From: an uncultured Lachnospiraceae bacterium
Lineage (GTDB): Bacteria > Bacillota > Clostridia > Lachnospirales > Lachnospiraceae
Reading direction: 5' to 3'
Assembly: GCA_947167155.1 (NCBI GenBank)
Contig: CAMVHB010000013.1
Span: forward strand, 1 to 53,749
DNA: 53,749 bases
Shown: positions 17,435 through 25,611 of the stretch, piece after piece
Layout: the number at the start of each line of letters is the position of its first letter
How positions within the stretch are numbered: the stretch's first letter is position 1
Made by a program: the position numbers and the translations under genes
Notes under the pieces: generated by a model
What the model was told of the DNA's origin: nothing
Databases searched by the model: none
What the model saw: only the letters and a program-made list of their open reading frames with translations

Positions 17435-18916
17435 TCATTTAAAGCGCTTGGACTTTATCTCCTTTTGTCTTCTTTCCTCATTGTGTATCTCATTCCAGAT
17501 ACGTGCCTTGTTCTTTTCGGCGTAGAGTTCAGGATCCCTGTACTCATCAGGAGTAAGCTCATAGGTTTTCGCGAGCTCGTCCAATGAGGCAGGCGGCTCC
17601 TTTGTTAAAAACCCCTTCTCCATAAAGATATGGGCAGGGGACGAATCGCCATCTTCTGTCTCAAAGGGTCCGCCCTCGTTGTCGCCGAAGAGAGAAAAAC
17701 CAAGGAGCTTCGCGCTGGGTATCCTGACCCTACCCTGATATTCCTCGTCGTCAGGATGTGCAGCCATATATATCGCGGCAGCCTTTGCGAAAACGAGGCT
17801 CTCAAGAAGCGAATTTGAGGCGAGACGGTTCGCGCCGTGGACACCGTTGCAGCTCACCTCACCTGCGGCGTAAAGGTGGCGCATGGAGGTATGGGAATTC
17901 TGATCCACATAAACTCCGCCCATAAAATAATGCTGGGCGGGAACCACCGGGATCCAGTCCTTTGTAACATCATAACCCTCGTCAAGGCAATGCTCTGAAA
18001 TATTCGGAAAACGCTTTTTCACATCAACCTTTGTGATCGCCGTAAGATCCAGCCATACATGCTCGGTGCCGTCCTTTTCCATCTGCTCATAGATCGCCTT
18101 TGAGAGAAGATCCCTTGGAAGGAGCTCGTTTACAAACCGATCGCCGTTCTTGTCACGGAGCAGTGCTCCCTCACCCCTGACTGACTCCGATATCAGAAAC
18201 CGCCTTTCGTGTTTCTTTGAGTAGAGGACTGTGGGATGTATCTGGACATAATTGATATGCTCAAGTGTAATATGATGGAGTATCGAAATGGCAAGGGCAT
18301 CTCCTGTGAGAATGGGGAAGTTCGTGGAATTCTCATATATCCCTCCGATCCCGCCGCAGGCCCACATCACATTTCCCGCAAATACCGGCACCGGCTCCCT
18401 CTCATTCTCAACGCGTATCAGGACACCGTCACAGACATTATCCCTGCAGATTATGTCTATCATCATTGCATGGGTCACAAGCTCAACATTCGGAAGCTTC
18501 ATTACTCTCGCAACAAGCTTCGAGGTGATCTCACGTCCCGTAACATCCTCGTGATAGAGGATCCTGTTGGTGGAATGAGCGCCCTCCCTTGTATAGATCA
18601 AATCTCCGTCCTGATTCGCGAACTCGACGCCCTCACCCATCAGTTCCTCAATGACCGCGCGGCTCTCCCTGATCATCATGTCAACGGAATCCTTCCTGTT
18701 TTCATAATGACCTGCACGGAGGGTGTCTTCAAAAAAGCTGTCATAATCCTTGTCATCCTTCAGAACGCATATCCCGCCCTGAGCAAGATATGAATCGCTC
18801 TCCTCCACGTCGCCCTTCGTGATCATGAGGATATCTGTACCTGAAGGAAGATGAAGTGCCGTAAAGCAGCCCGCAACTCCGGAGCCTACGATTATGACGT
18901 CATAATATCTTTTCAT
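17435..18916 (-). CDS. nadB: L-aspartate oxidase, atypical C-terminus
   Basis: NadB oxidises L-aspartate to iminoaspartate for NAD synthesis; in anaerobes fumarate can be the electron acceptor. The 493-residue flavoprotein keeps the FAD loop VIIVGSGVAGC (8-18), SYLAQGGI, HSTNRILYHEDVTG, YVQIHPT, the RGEGALLRDKNGDRF block, HYFMGGVYVD and GANRLASNSLLE. So the FAD and capping domains look complete. The C-terminus is unusual: the family's three-helix domain with its 'MW..VGI.R' segment is not visible, and a charged tail of about 70 residues stands in its place. nadA and nadC are not adjacent. It starts 2 bases after the histidine phosphatase. Confidence 0.88.
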   Translation of the reverse strand: MKRYYDVIIVGSGVAGCFTALHLPSGTDILMITKGDVEESDSYLAQGGICVLKDDKDYDSFFEDTLRAGHYENRKDSVDMMIRESRAVIEELMGEGVEFANQDGDLIYTREGAHSTNRILYHEDVTGREITSKLVARVMKLPNVELVTHAMMIDIICRDNVCDGVLIRVENEREPVPVFAGNVMWACGGIGGIYENSTNFPILTGDALAISILHHITLEHINYVQIHPTVLYSKKHERRFLISESVRGEGALLRDKNGDRFVNELLPRDLLSKAIYEQMEKDGTEHVWLDLTAITKVDVKKRFPNISEHCLDEGYDVTKDWIPVVPAQHYFMGGVYVDQNSHTSMRHLYAAGEVSCNGVHGANRLASNSLLESLVFAKAAAIYMAAHPDDEEYQGRVRIPSAKLLGFSLFGDNEGGPFETEDGDSSPAHIFMEKGFLTKEPPASLDELAKTYELTPDEYRDPELYAEKNKARIWNEIHNEERRQKEIKSKRFK

Positions 18917-18918
18917 TT

Positions 18919-19527
18919 TCAGCCCGTCCGTCCTTTAAAACCCGGAAAAACCGTTACAAGAGTATTTTTTTCTATATCCATCTTCAATATCTCACAGTTC
19001 CTTATGGAAAAGGACCAGAACATCTCTCTGGGAATTTCGTAAAGGGCGCACTTGATGGCATGTATCACAGCACCGTGAGTCGAAAGCAGGATGCTCCTGC
19101 CCCGAAGAAGTGAAAAGCTCTTCAGCTTTGAAAGGTATTTCTGAACTCTTATCATGAGCTCATCTATGGTCTCAGCTCCCGGAAGCTCAATAGCTTCAGT
19201 GGTCTCTTTGTAGATGAGCTGCTCCTTCTCTGGAAGCTCATTGATGCTCTTCCCTTCCCATTCCCCGAAGCCTCTCTCTATCAAAGCATGCTCAAAGGTA
19301 AAATTCTCTCTGGGTATGCCTGTCATGATCTCTGCGGATTCCACTGCCCTCGAAAGCGGACTGGTCAGTACTTCGTCTATCAATATTCCGCTTTTTCGCA
19401 TGAAATCCCCGGCCTCATCTGCCTGCCGTCTTCCCTCACTGTTCAGTTTCGTATCGGTCCTGCCCTGAAGGATCCCGTGCAGATTCATGTCGGTCTGCCC
19501 GTGCCGGCAGACAAATATTTCAGACAT
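18919..19527 (-). CDS. Histidine phosphatase (phosphoglycerate mutase-like)
   Basis: A 202-residue branch-2/cofactor-dependent PGM-like phosphatase. FVCRHGQTDMN carries the catalytic His (residue 9); the SRAVESAEI region, ALIERGFGEWEG, and the second catalytic His in STHGAVIHA are present. It is too short and diverged for me to call it glycolytic GpmA; alpha-ribazole phosphatase (CobC) or a broad sugar-phosphate phosphatase are possible. I chose ATG 19527 over the in-frame TTG at 19548 because GAGGAAG lies just upstream of the ATG. It is the first gene after a good promoter (19564-19592). Confidence 0.85.
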   Translation of the reverse strand: MSEIFVCRHGQTDMNLHGILQGRTDTKLNSEGRRQADEAGDFMRKSGILIDEVLTSPLSRAVESAEIMTGIPRENFTFEHALIERGFGEWEGKSINELPEKEQLIYKETTEAIELPGAETIDELMIRVQKYLSKLKSFSLLRGRSILLSTHGAVIHAIKCALYEIPREMFWSFSIRNCEILKMDIEKNTLVTVFPGFKGRTG

Positions 19528-19563
19528 AAGTCTTCCTCTTCTCTTCAAAACCCATGATGACTG

Positions 19564-19592
19564 ATTTTACACAAAAAGAGATTCATTATCAA
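19564..19592 (-). promoter_or_regulatory. Sigma-A promoter for the long minus-strand run
   Basis: On the minus strand, TTGATA (-35, 19587-19592) and TAAAAT (-10, 19564-19569) are 17 bases apart, about 37 bases before the histidine phosphatase start. No other comparable promoter was noticed before the terminator at 50-84, though I could not scan every gene. Confidence 0.65.
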
Positions 19593-19614
19593 TCGAATGT
19601 ACCAAAAATCACAC

Positions 19615-19643
19615 TTGCCTAAAAAATGAATAAGAATGATAAT
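19615..19643 (+). promoter_or_regulatory. Sigma-A promoter for the deacetylase/L,D-transpeptidase pair
   Basis: TTGCCT (-35, 19615-19620) and GATAAT (-10, 19638-19643) are 17 bases apart. The start codon at 19685 follows about 40 bases later, with AGGAGG at 19671-19676. It is divergent from the minus-strand promoter at 19564-19592. Confidence 0.65.
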
Positions 19644-19684
19644 AGGGAAGTTAATTAACATTAATGATACAGGAGGCTTTTGTA

Positions 19685-21157
19685 ATGTCAGAAAGTGGCA
19701 GAAACCGTATAGATCGGGACTTTGAAACAGAAGAGGAGCGAAGGGCAAGGCTTCGAAGAAAAAAACGAAGGAAGGAACAGAAGAGGAAGCGGATAATGCT
19801 CCTTACTACTCTTCTCGTCATACTTGGCGTAGTACTTGTCGTCCTGATACTGATCCCGAAAAAGAAACCGGAAGGTGGTCAAAAGGCAAATACCGGCATT
19901 TCAGAAACAAGTGCCTCTCAGTCCGGGGAAACTTCAAGCGCTGCTTCTTCATCCTCCGCGGCTGCTCCAAAGTCCGATATGGCAACCCTGCTTTCCGATG
20001 CCGACAGACTGACGAAGATGTATGACTATGACAAGGCCATCGAAATGCTTCAGTCCTCGCCCTATGCCGCCGAGACTGAAGTGAAGGCAATGATATCCAC
20101 CTATGAAGCGGACAAGACCACTCTCAAGGATTACGATCATTCAAAGATCACTCACATCTTCTTTCACAGCTTGATAGTAGACTCAGATATTGCCTTCAAG
20201 AGCTCGAACTCAGCCAATTACAATTCCGTGATGACCACCATCCCGGAATTCAACGAGATACTGAAGCAGATGTATGAGAAGGGCTATGTCCTTGTAACCA
20301 TGCATGATATCTGCACCTTTGACGAGAACGGGACCCTCCACAAAAATCCGATCATGCTCCCTCCCGGAAAGATCCCCTTCGTGATGTCGCAGGACGACGT
20401 CTGCTATTATGAATACATGGAGGGACAGGGCTTTGCCACGAGATTCGTGATAGGCGAGGACGGGCGCCCGACCCTCGAGTACAAGGACAAGAACGGGAAT
20501 GTGACAACCGGGGATTATGACCTCGTGCCCATCCTTGACCACTTCGTTGACGAGCATCCCGACTTCTCCTACAGGGGTTCAAAGGCCATACTCGCATTCA
20601 CCGGCTATAACGGGATCCTGGGCTATAGAACGGATGAGACCTATGATCCCAACAGCCCGAATTACAATCCCGAGAAATACAGGAATGAAAATATAGAAAA
20701 CGACAAGGCAATGGTAAAGAAGATCACCCAGGCTCTTAAAGAGGACGGCTATGAATTCGCCTCCCACTCCTGGGGACATATCAGGACCGGTGACTGCACT
20801 GTTGAGCGCTTAAAGACCGATACCGACAAATGGGAGCGGAATGTGGAGCCCCTTCTTCCCGACCCCTGCCCCATTTTGATCTACCCCTTCGGGAGCGATA
20901 TAGGGAACTGGCGTCCCTATGCCGAGGACAATGAAAAATTCAAGGTCCTCTACGACGCGGGCTTCAGATATTATCTCACTGTCGATTCCGCCCAGTACTG
21001 GCTCCAGTACAACAGCAATTACATGAGGGGCGGAAGAAGGAATGTCGACGGCTACAGACTCTATCAGGATCTCACCGGAGAACAGAACAGACTCGGCGAT
21101 ATACTTGATGTCAAGAAGGTATTTGATACGGTAAGACCTACACCCGTTGAGCAATAA
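19685..21157 (+). CDS. Membrane-anchored polysaccharide deacetylase-like protein
   Basis: 490 residues: an Arg/Lys-rich cytoplasmic N-terminus (about 18-36), one membrane helix (37-58), a Ser/Ala-rich linker (about 70-97), then an extracellular domain. I read it as NodB-like from VMSQDDVCYY, where Asp237/Asp238 stand in for the usual TFDDG motif, and from SHSWGHIRTG, where His361 and His365 form the metal-binding H-x3-H motif. The terminal region has the IYPFGSD motif. The first motif is noncanonical, so activity on peptidoglycan or another glycan is inferred. The start is ATG 19685, with AGGAGG 8 bases upstream; an in-frame ATG at 19664 lacks such a site. Confidence 0.8.
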   Translation: MSESGRNRIDRDFETEEERRARLRRKKRRKEQKRKRIMLLTTLLVILGVVLVVLILIPKKKPEGGQKANTGISETSASQSGETSSAASSSSAAAPKSDMATLLSDADRLTKMYDYDKAIEMLQSSPYAAETEVKAMISTYEADKTTLKDYDHSKITHIFFHSLIVDSDIAFKSSNSANYNSVMTTIPEFNEILKQMYEKGYVLVTMHDICTFDENGTLHKNPIMLPPGKIPFVMSQDDVCYYEYMEGQGFATRFVIGEDGRPTLEYKDKNGNVTTGDYDLVPILDHFVDEHPDFSYRGSKAILAFTGYNGILGYRTDETYDPNSPNYNPEKYRNENIENDKAMVKKITQALKEDGYEFASHSWGHIRTGDCTVERLKTDTDKWERNVEPLLPDPCPILIYPFGSDIGNWRPYAEDNEKFKVLYDAGFRYYLTVDSAQYWLQYNSNYMRGGRRNVDGYRLYQDLTGEQNRLGDILDVKKVFDTVRPTPVEQ

Positions 21158-21178
21158 AAAAGTATTTTCCGGTATGCT

Positions 21179-22303
21179 ATGAAAAAGGCGCTTATCACAA
21201 TTACTCTTGTCCTTTCTGCTCTTGCTGTGACGAGTGCTGCCTGTGTGCTTTATTATTTTGCCAAAAAAAAGGTGAAAGTCCAGGAAAAGCCTGCCTATGT
21301 CTACAACATCCAGTCCATAGACGATCACGCGAAATATGTTGTGACCACCACGACACAGTGGAAGGATGTGAAGGTAGAAAACGAGCTCGTCTTCGACTCC
21401 GGGATCAGGGCAGCCATGGAAAGATATAATGAAAGCGCGCCGGATCCCGAAAATGCTTATATCAAAAAAGAAGGGGATATTTTCGTCGTAGTTCCGGAGG
21501 TCGAAGGAAGGGATCTTGATATTGACCGCTCCATAAAGGAGCAGAAACAGATACGGATCGAGCCGACTGTCAGACAAGACGCTCTTACAGAGCTCTGTGA
21601 AAGAGCGAACCGTTTTGTGACCTGGTCAGTGACCTACGACAACGGAGATGTAGTAAGAGCCTCCATCGACAATGTGAACATCGAGGGGGATGAGATCCGC
21701 CTTGACGACAGTTTCATTGATGAGCAGGCAGCAAATGTAGTTTATAACCCTGAAGGAACCGGAGCTGATTTTGTAAACTCATACGGAACCGCGATGCATG
21801 TGGATGGCGGCACCTGGGGCTCATCTGTCAATACCGCGGAAGAGACGGCTGTCTTAAAGGATCTCTTCCACAAGGGCGAATCCGTCGAGGGAAGACACCC
21901 TGTCTTTGACTATGAGATGGCTTCTTTCATATCCGGAGATTATATCGAGATATCAATAGATGCTCAGCATATGTGGCTTTACCGCGGCGGTAATCTTGTG
22001 ATCGAAACAGATGTAGTGACCGGAGATTCCGGAAAGAACAGACATACACCGAGAGGGGTTTATTACATCATAGAACAGCTCAAGGAAAAATGGATGAACG
22101 GCGGAGACGCCCCCACCCTTGCTCACAGGTGGATGAGACTGACCTGGTCGGGCGTCGGTATCCATGACGCCTGGTGGAGGTCCTCCTTCGGCGGGAACAT
22201 CTATACCTACAACGGCAGCCACGGCTGCATCAATACCCCGTCAGACGCCATGAATATCTTTTACGACAACTCATATGAGATGATGCCGGTTGTAATATAT
22301 TAG
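21179..22303 (+). CDS. L,D-transpeptidase (YkuD domain) with peptidoglycan-binding region
   Basis: L,D-transpeptidases make 3-3 peptidoglycan cross-links or attach proteins to the wall. The 374-residue protein has an N-terminal membrane segment or uncleaved signal (about 3-23), an intermediate region resembling the PG-binding domain paired with this family, and a C-terminal YkuD domain. That domain starts near IEISIDAQHMWLYRGG and has HTPRGVYYI, VGIHDA and the catalytic SHGCINTP with Cys350 and His348. All catalytic residues look intact. It begins 21 bases after the deacetylase and is probably co-transcribed, so both act on the wall. Confidence 0.93.
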   Translation: MKKALITITLVLSALAVTSAACVLYYFAKKKVKVQEKPAYVYNIQSIDDHAKYVVTTTTQWKDVKVENELVFDSGIRAAMERYNESAPDPENAYIKKEGDIFVVVPEVEGRDLDIDRSIKEQKQIRIEPTVRQDALTELCERANRFVTWSVTYDNGDVVRASIDNVNIEGDEIRLDDSFIDEQAANVVYNPEGTGADFVNSYGTAMHVDGGTWGSSVNTAEETAVLKDLFHKGESVEGRHPVFDYEMASFISGDYIEISIDAQHMWLYRGGNLVIETDVVTGDSGKNRHTPRGVYYIIEQLKEKWMNGGDAPTLAHRWMRLTWSGVGIHDAWWRSSFGGNIYTYNGSHGCINTPSDAMNIFYDNSYEMMPVVIY

Positions 22304-22329
22304 CGGAGCAGCTACGCGTAGCTCTCCGC
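22303..22329. terminator. Palindrome at the convergent L,D-transpeptidase/aminotransferase ends
   Basis: GCGGAG (22303-22308) pairs with CTCCGC (22324-22329), and AGCTAC (22310-22315) pairs with GTAGCT (22318-22323), with one bulged base. The hairpin covers the last base of the plus-strand stop and the last codons of the minus-strand aminotransferase. Flanking T tracts are poor (AAATTTCTTT on the plus side), so it is a weak bidirectional terminator candidate. Confidence 0.4.
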
Positions 22330-23496
22330 AAATTTCTTTAATACCGGTAAAGAGCGTCTTACCTTATCCGTATCAATGCAGTAAGCCATCCTGAAATACC
22401 CCGGTACACCGAAATTATCGGAAGGCACGAGTATGAGGTCATACTCAAGTGCCTTTTTGCAAAAGCTCATAGCATCCTCTTCAAGGCATTTCGGGAAGAT
22501 GTAGAAGGTTCCTCCCGGCCGCTGAACCTCAAAGCCCATCTCAACAAGGGCATCATAGAGGATGTTCATATTCGTCTCATAGACGGACAGGTCTGCGGTC
22601 TCGTCTATCACTTGGGCAACAGCCTTCTGCATCGTAGATGAGGGGCAGTTGTGTCCTATCCCCCGGCTGATCTGCCCGAACATCACCGTAAGCTCCCTCG
22701 CGTGAAGGGCTCCCGGATTCACCGCAATGTAACCTATCCTTTCTCCCGGCAGAGAAAGCGCCTTTGAAAATGAATAGCAGGTCAGCGTATTAAAATAATA
22801 AGCTGCCGGATAGGGGCATTTTTTACCGTCAAATACTATCTCCCTGTAGGGTTCGTCGCTTATCAGATATATCTCATGAGAGAATCTGTCCTGTGCCAGA
22901 TTGAGTATCCTTGAAAGCTCCCGGAGCGTCTCCTCTGAGTAGACCGTGCCCGAAGGGTTGTTGGGTGAATTGATAAGCACTGCCTGCACATTTTCATCAA
23001 GCAGCCTTTCAAGGGCATCAAAGTTGATCTGAAAATCGGGAAGACTTGCCGGAACGATCGAAAGATTTACCCCGGCGTCCTCAATATAGGGGACATATTC
23101 GGGAAAGAAGGGCGCAAAGGTAAGCACAGTATCCCCGGGCTTTGTGACCGCCCGAACCGCATGTGCAATGGCGCCCGCAGCTCCGCTCACGGGAAAGATG
23201 TGAGCAGCCTCATAGCTTATTGAAAAGCGTCTCTTGAGGCTATCCGCGATGATCTCCCTTACATCGGGAAGGCCGAGAGTCGGACTGTAACCGTGGATCT
23301 TCACCGGATCCTCTTTTTTGTACATATTGATCACTGCGTCAGTGAAGGACTTCGGTGCGGGAACGGAAGGATTTCCGAGGCTGTAGTCGAAAACATTCTC
23401 GTAACCGATCTCCTTCCCTCTTCCCGTGGCATATTCGGAAAACTCTCTTATGATATTCTTGTTCTTCGTCCTCTCAAGGTACTTCTGATTTATCAT
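22312..23496 (-). CDS. PLP-dependent class I/II aminotransferase
   Basis: A 394-residue fold type I aminotransferase. It has SPNNPSGTVYS (substrate-carboxylate and PLP contacts), SDEPYREIVFDG with the PLP-ring Asp and Tyr, and CYSFSKALSLPGERIGY with the Schiff-base Lys. The C-terminal FRMAYCID carries the carboxylate-binding Arg. Substrate cannot be set from sequence; aspartate/alanine-type is likely. It overlaps the upstream phosphatase gene by 4 bases (ATGA) and is the last gene of the run starting at 36010. Confidence 0.88.
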   Translation of the reverse strand: MINQKYLERTKNKNIIREFSEYATGRGKEIGYENVFDYSLGNPSVPAPKSFTDAVINMYKKEDPVKIHGYSPTLGLPDVREIIADSLKRRFSISYEAAHIFPVSGAAGAIAHAVRAVTKPGDTVLTFAPFFPEYVPYIEDAGVNLSIVPASLPDFQINFDALERLLDENVQAVLINSPNNPSGTVYSEETLRELSRILNLAQDRFSHEIYLISDEPYREIVFDGKKCPYPAAYYFNTLTCYSFSKALSLPGERIGYIAVNPGALHARELTVMFGQISRGIGHNCPSSTMQKAVAQVIDETADLSVYETNMNILYDALVEMGFEVQRPGGTFYIFPKCLEEDAMSFCKKALEYDLILVPSDNFGVPGYFRMAYCIDTDKVRRSLPVLKKFAESYA

Positions 23497-24236
23497 TCTA
23501 CCGTCCTCCCGTTGTACATCAACAGCTTCCAGTTTCCGTTTGAATATTCAATCTTTGTGATGCATGCGTTCAAAAGACCTTCCCCGCAGACCTCGGGGAA
23601 CTTTGACTCAAGCCACCAGTCTGCGGAAGAATGGCAGGCTATCATCACATTTTTTCCTTCAACTTCTTTGTCATTTACTATCTCTGACATCGTTTCATCA
23701 AAGCGTTTCAAAAACTGATATCTCGTCTCACCATTGCAGGGTGAGACAAAGCTTTGATCGGTTGGAGCACCGAAGATATCCCCGAACTTTTCCGATACCT
23801 CCGAAGCCGTCATTCCCTCAGCCTCTCCGAGATCAATATCATTAAGCCCGCTCCTTGTTTCAGGAGTCTTTCCCGAAGAAGTCCAGTCCCTGTTTTCTGA
23901 AAGGGCAAGGGCAAGGGTCTCCTTCGCTCTCGAAAGGTCCGATGAATAGGCCTTTTCAAAGACAATGTCCGAAATGCTCTCTCCAAGTGTGATTGCCTGC
24001 ATCCTTCCTTCATCTGTAAGGGAAGCATCACCCTTTTGACCTGAAAACACTTCTCTCACATTGTCGGTAGTCTGTCCGTGACGCGTAATATAGAGAGTGA
24101 CAGAACTTTCCTTCTTTCCGCAGCCCCCCATCAAGAGCATGGGGATTACCATCGCGACACAGAGGATTATTATCAACAAAAGCGGAAGAAGCTTTACCCT
24201 TTTTTCTTTGCTTTTTCCTTTTCGACCTTTAGCCAT
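23493..24236 (-). CDS. Lipoprotein histidine phosphatase
   Basis: A 247-residue secreted histidine phosphatase. The N-terminus is Lys/Arg-rich, followed by a hydrophobic segment (about 15-35) and the lipobox-like LLMGGC with Cys39. The catalytic domain has YITRHGQTTDN (Arg52, His53, Gly54), SSDLSRAKETL, the acid region DIDLGEAEGM and the second His in IACHSSADWW. Export as a lipoprotein would be unusual for a metabolic PGM. An extracellular phosphatase on wall or nutrient phosphoesters is inferred. It overlaps both neighbours (8 bases with the ABC ATPase, 4 with the aminotransferase). It is distinct from the cytosolic homologue at 18919-19527. Confidence 0.82.
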   Translation of the reverse strand: MAKGRKGKSKEKRVKLLPLLLIIILCVAMVIPMLLMGGCGKKESSVTLYITRHGQTTDNVREVFSGQKGDASLTDEGRMQAITLGESISDIVFEKAYSSDLSRAKETLALALSENRDWTSSGKTPETRSGLNDIDLGEAEGMTASEVSEKFGDIFGAPTDQSFVSPCNGETRYQFLKRFDETMSEIVNDKEVEGKNVMIACHSSADWWLESKFPEVCGEGLLNACITKIEYSNGNWKLLMYNGRTVE

Positions 24237-25605
24237 CGATCTTTTCTATCTCTACCTTTGAATTCATATCATAGAAGCCGACCGTGTTTTTCTCGGATAT
24301 CACTGTTATGGAAAGAAGGTCATAGAGCCTGTTGTATGCATGAAGTTCACCCTTATCATCATAGCCGGTACAGCTTATGGAGAGAAGATATTCCCCGCCC
24401 TGAAGATTCATGTCCTGGGTAAAGGTGCATACATAGATATCACCTTCTGAAGCAACTCCGACGGACTTTTTCTCGATCATGGTATTCGTGCCGGTCACAT
24501 CCATACCCTTCAGTGTCTTGATAGTGAAGGTAAAGATGGGCTCATCTATCTCACTATGGAACATGATCTTTGATTTGATCTGAAACGGTTCTCCCTTAAA
24601 TAAAGTGGTCGTAAACTCTCCGTTTTTGTCAAGGACTGCAAAATCAATGATCTCGGCCTCCAGCGTACCGTAGGGATTGAGATCGGGATTCACGGCAAAG
24701 TGACTCTTCCAAAGTCCTCCGTCTCTTATGTTTCCGGAGGAAGCCCGCCCTGAAAGCAGCTCCTTCTTTTCGTCCGCTATTGTCCTTTTTGACTCACCGG
24801 AGGAAATATTCGCCTCTTCGGAGAGCCGCTTTATATCTTCGACCGATGTGATGCCTTCCCCGTTTCCGATAACTACTATCTTCTTGTAAAGATCAAGCAT
24901 TCCGGCCGGATCGCCTTCTGCTATCTTTATTCCTCTGTTTAAGAGTATTACCCTGTCACAATATTTCCTGATAGAGGAAAGATCATGACTCACTATAAGT
25001 ATGGTCTTCCCCTGGGACTTGAACTCATCAAACTTCTTGAAGCACTTGTTCTGGAAGAAGACATCGCCGACTGAAAGCGCCTCGTCAACTATCAGTATCT
25101 CGGGGTCTATATTGATAGCGACAGCAAAGGCAAGCCGTACGAACATACCCGAAGAATAGGTCTTTACAGGCTGATGGACGAAATCCCCGATGTCGGCGAA
25201 GGAGAGGATCGCGTCAAGCTTTTCGTCGATCTCCTCCTTTGAGAAGCCTATCATGGTACCGTTCAGATAGACATTTTCAATACCGGTATATTCCATGTTG
25301 AAGCCCGCTCCAAGCTCAAGGAGGGCCGAGATCCTTCCGTCTATATTCACATCCCCGCGGGTCTGCTTGAGCACTCCCGTGATGATCTTCAGGATAGTTG
25401 ATTTTCCTGAGCCGTTCGTGCCTATTATCCCTATTGTCTCTCCCTTCTTCACATCAAAGGAGACATCCCGGAGGGCATAGCTTTCCTTGAAATGAGGGGT
25501 CTTCGAGAGTGAAAAAGCGTCTATGAGCCGGTCACGCCGCCTCGAAAAAAGCTTATATACCTTGTCAACGTGCGATATCGATATCGCAAGAGAATTATCT
25601 TTCAT
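24229..25605 (-). CDS. Polysaccharide ABC exporter ATPase with glycan-recognition domain (Wzt-like)
   Basis: The 458-residue protein has an ABC ATPase domain (about 1-240) with Walker A IIGTNGSGKST (60-70), the signature YSSGMFVRLAFAVA, Walker B LIVDEALSVGD and the switch His in IVSHD. A linker of about 50 residues and a C-terminal beta-sandwich-like domain (about 300-455) follow, as in Wzt proteins that bind the finished polymer's end. TagH-type teichoic exporters are the main alternative. I chose ATG 25605 over TTG 25611; neither has a good Shine-Dalgarno, and coupling to the permease 6 bases upstream is likely. The rfb/glf block at 1344-10004 is a plausible source of its substrate. Confidence 0.9.
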   Translation of the reverse strand: MKDNSLAISISHVDKVYKLFSRRRDRLIDAFSLSKTPHFKESYALRDVSFDVKKGETIGIIGTNGSGKSTILKIITGVLKQTRGDVNIDGRISALLELGAGFNMEYTGIENVYLNGTMIGFSKEEIDEKLDAILSFADIGDFVHQPVKTYSSGMFVRLAFAVAINIDPEILIVDEALSVGDVFFQNKCFKKFDEFKSQGKTILIVSHDLSSIRKYCDRVILLNRGIKIAEGDPAGMLDLYKKIVVIGNGEGITSVEDIKRLSEEANISSGESKRTIADEKKELLSGRASSGNIRDGGLWKSHFAVNPDLNPYGTLEAEIIDFAVLDKNGEFTTTLFKGEPFQIKSKIMFHSEIDEPIFTFTIKTLKGMDVTGTNTMIEKKSVGVASEGDIYVCTFTQDMNLQGGEYLLSISCTGYDDKGELHAYNRLYDLLSITVISEKNTVGFYDMNSKVEIEKIDG

Positions 25606-25611
25606 AAACAA

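Noticed and set aside
20810-21577. 255-codon minus-strand open frame over the deacetylase and L,D-transpeptidase
   Set aside because: Shadow of two plus-strand genes with good start sites and catalytic motifs.
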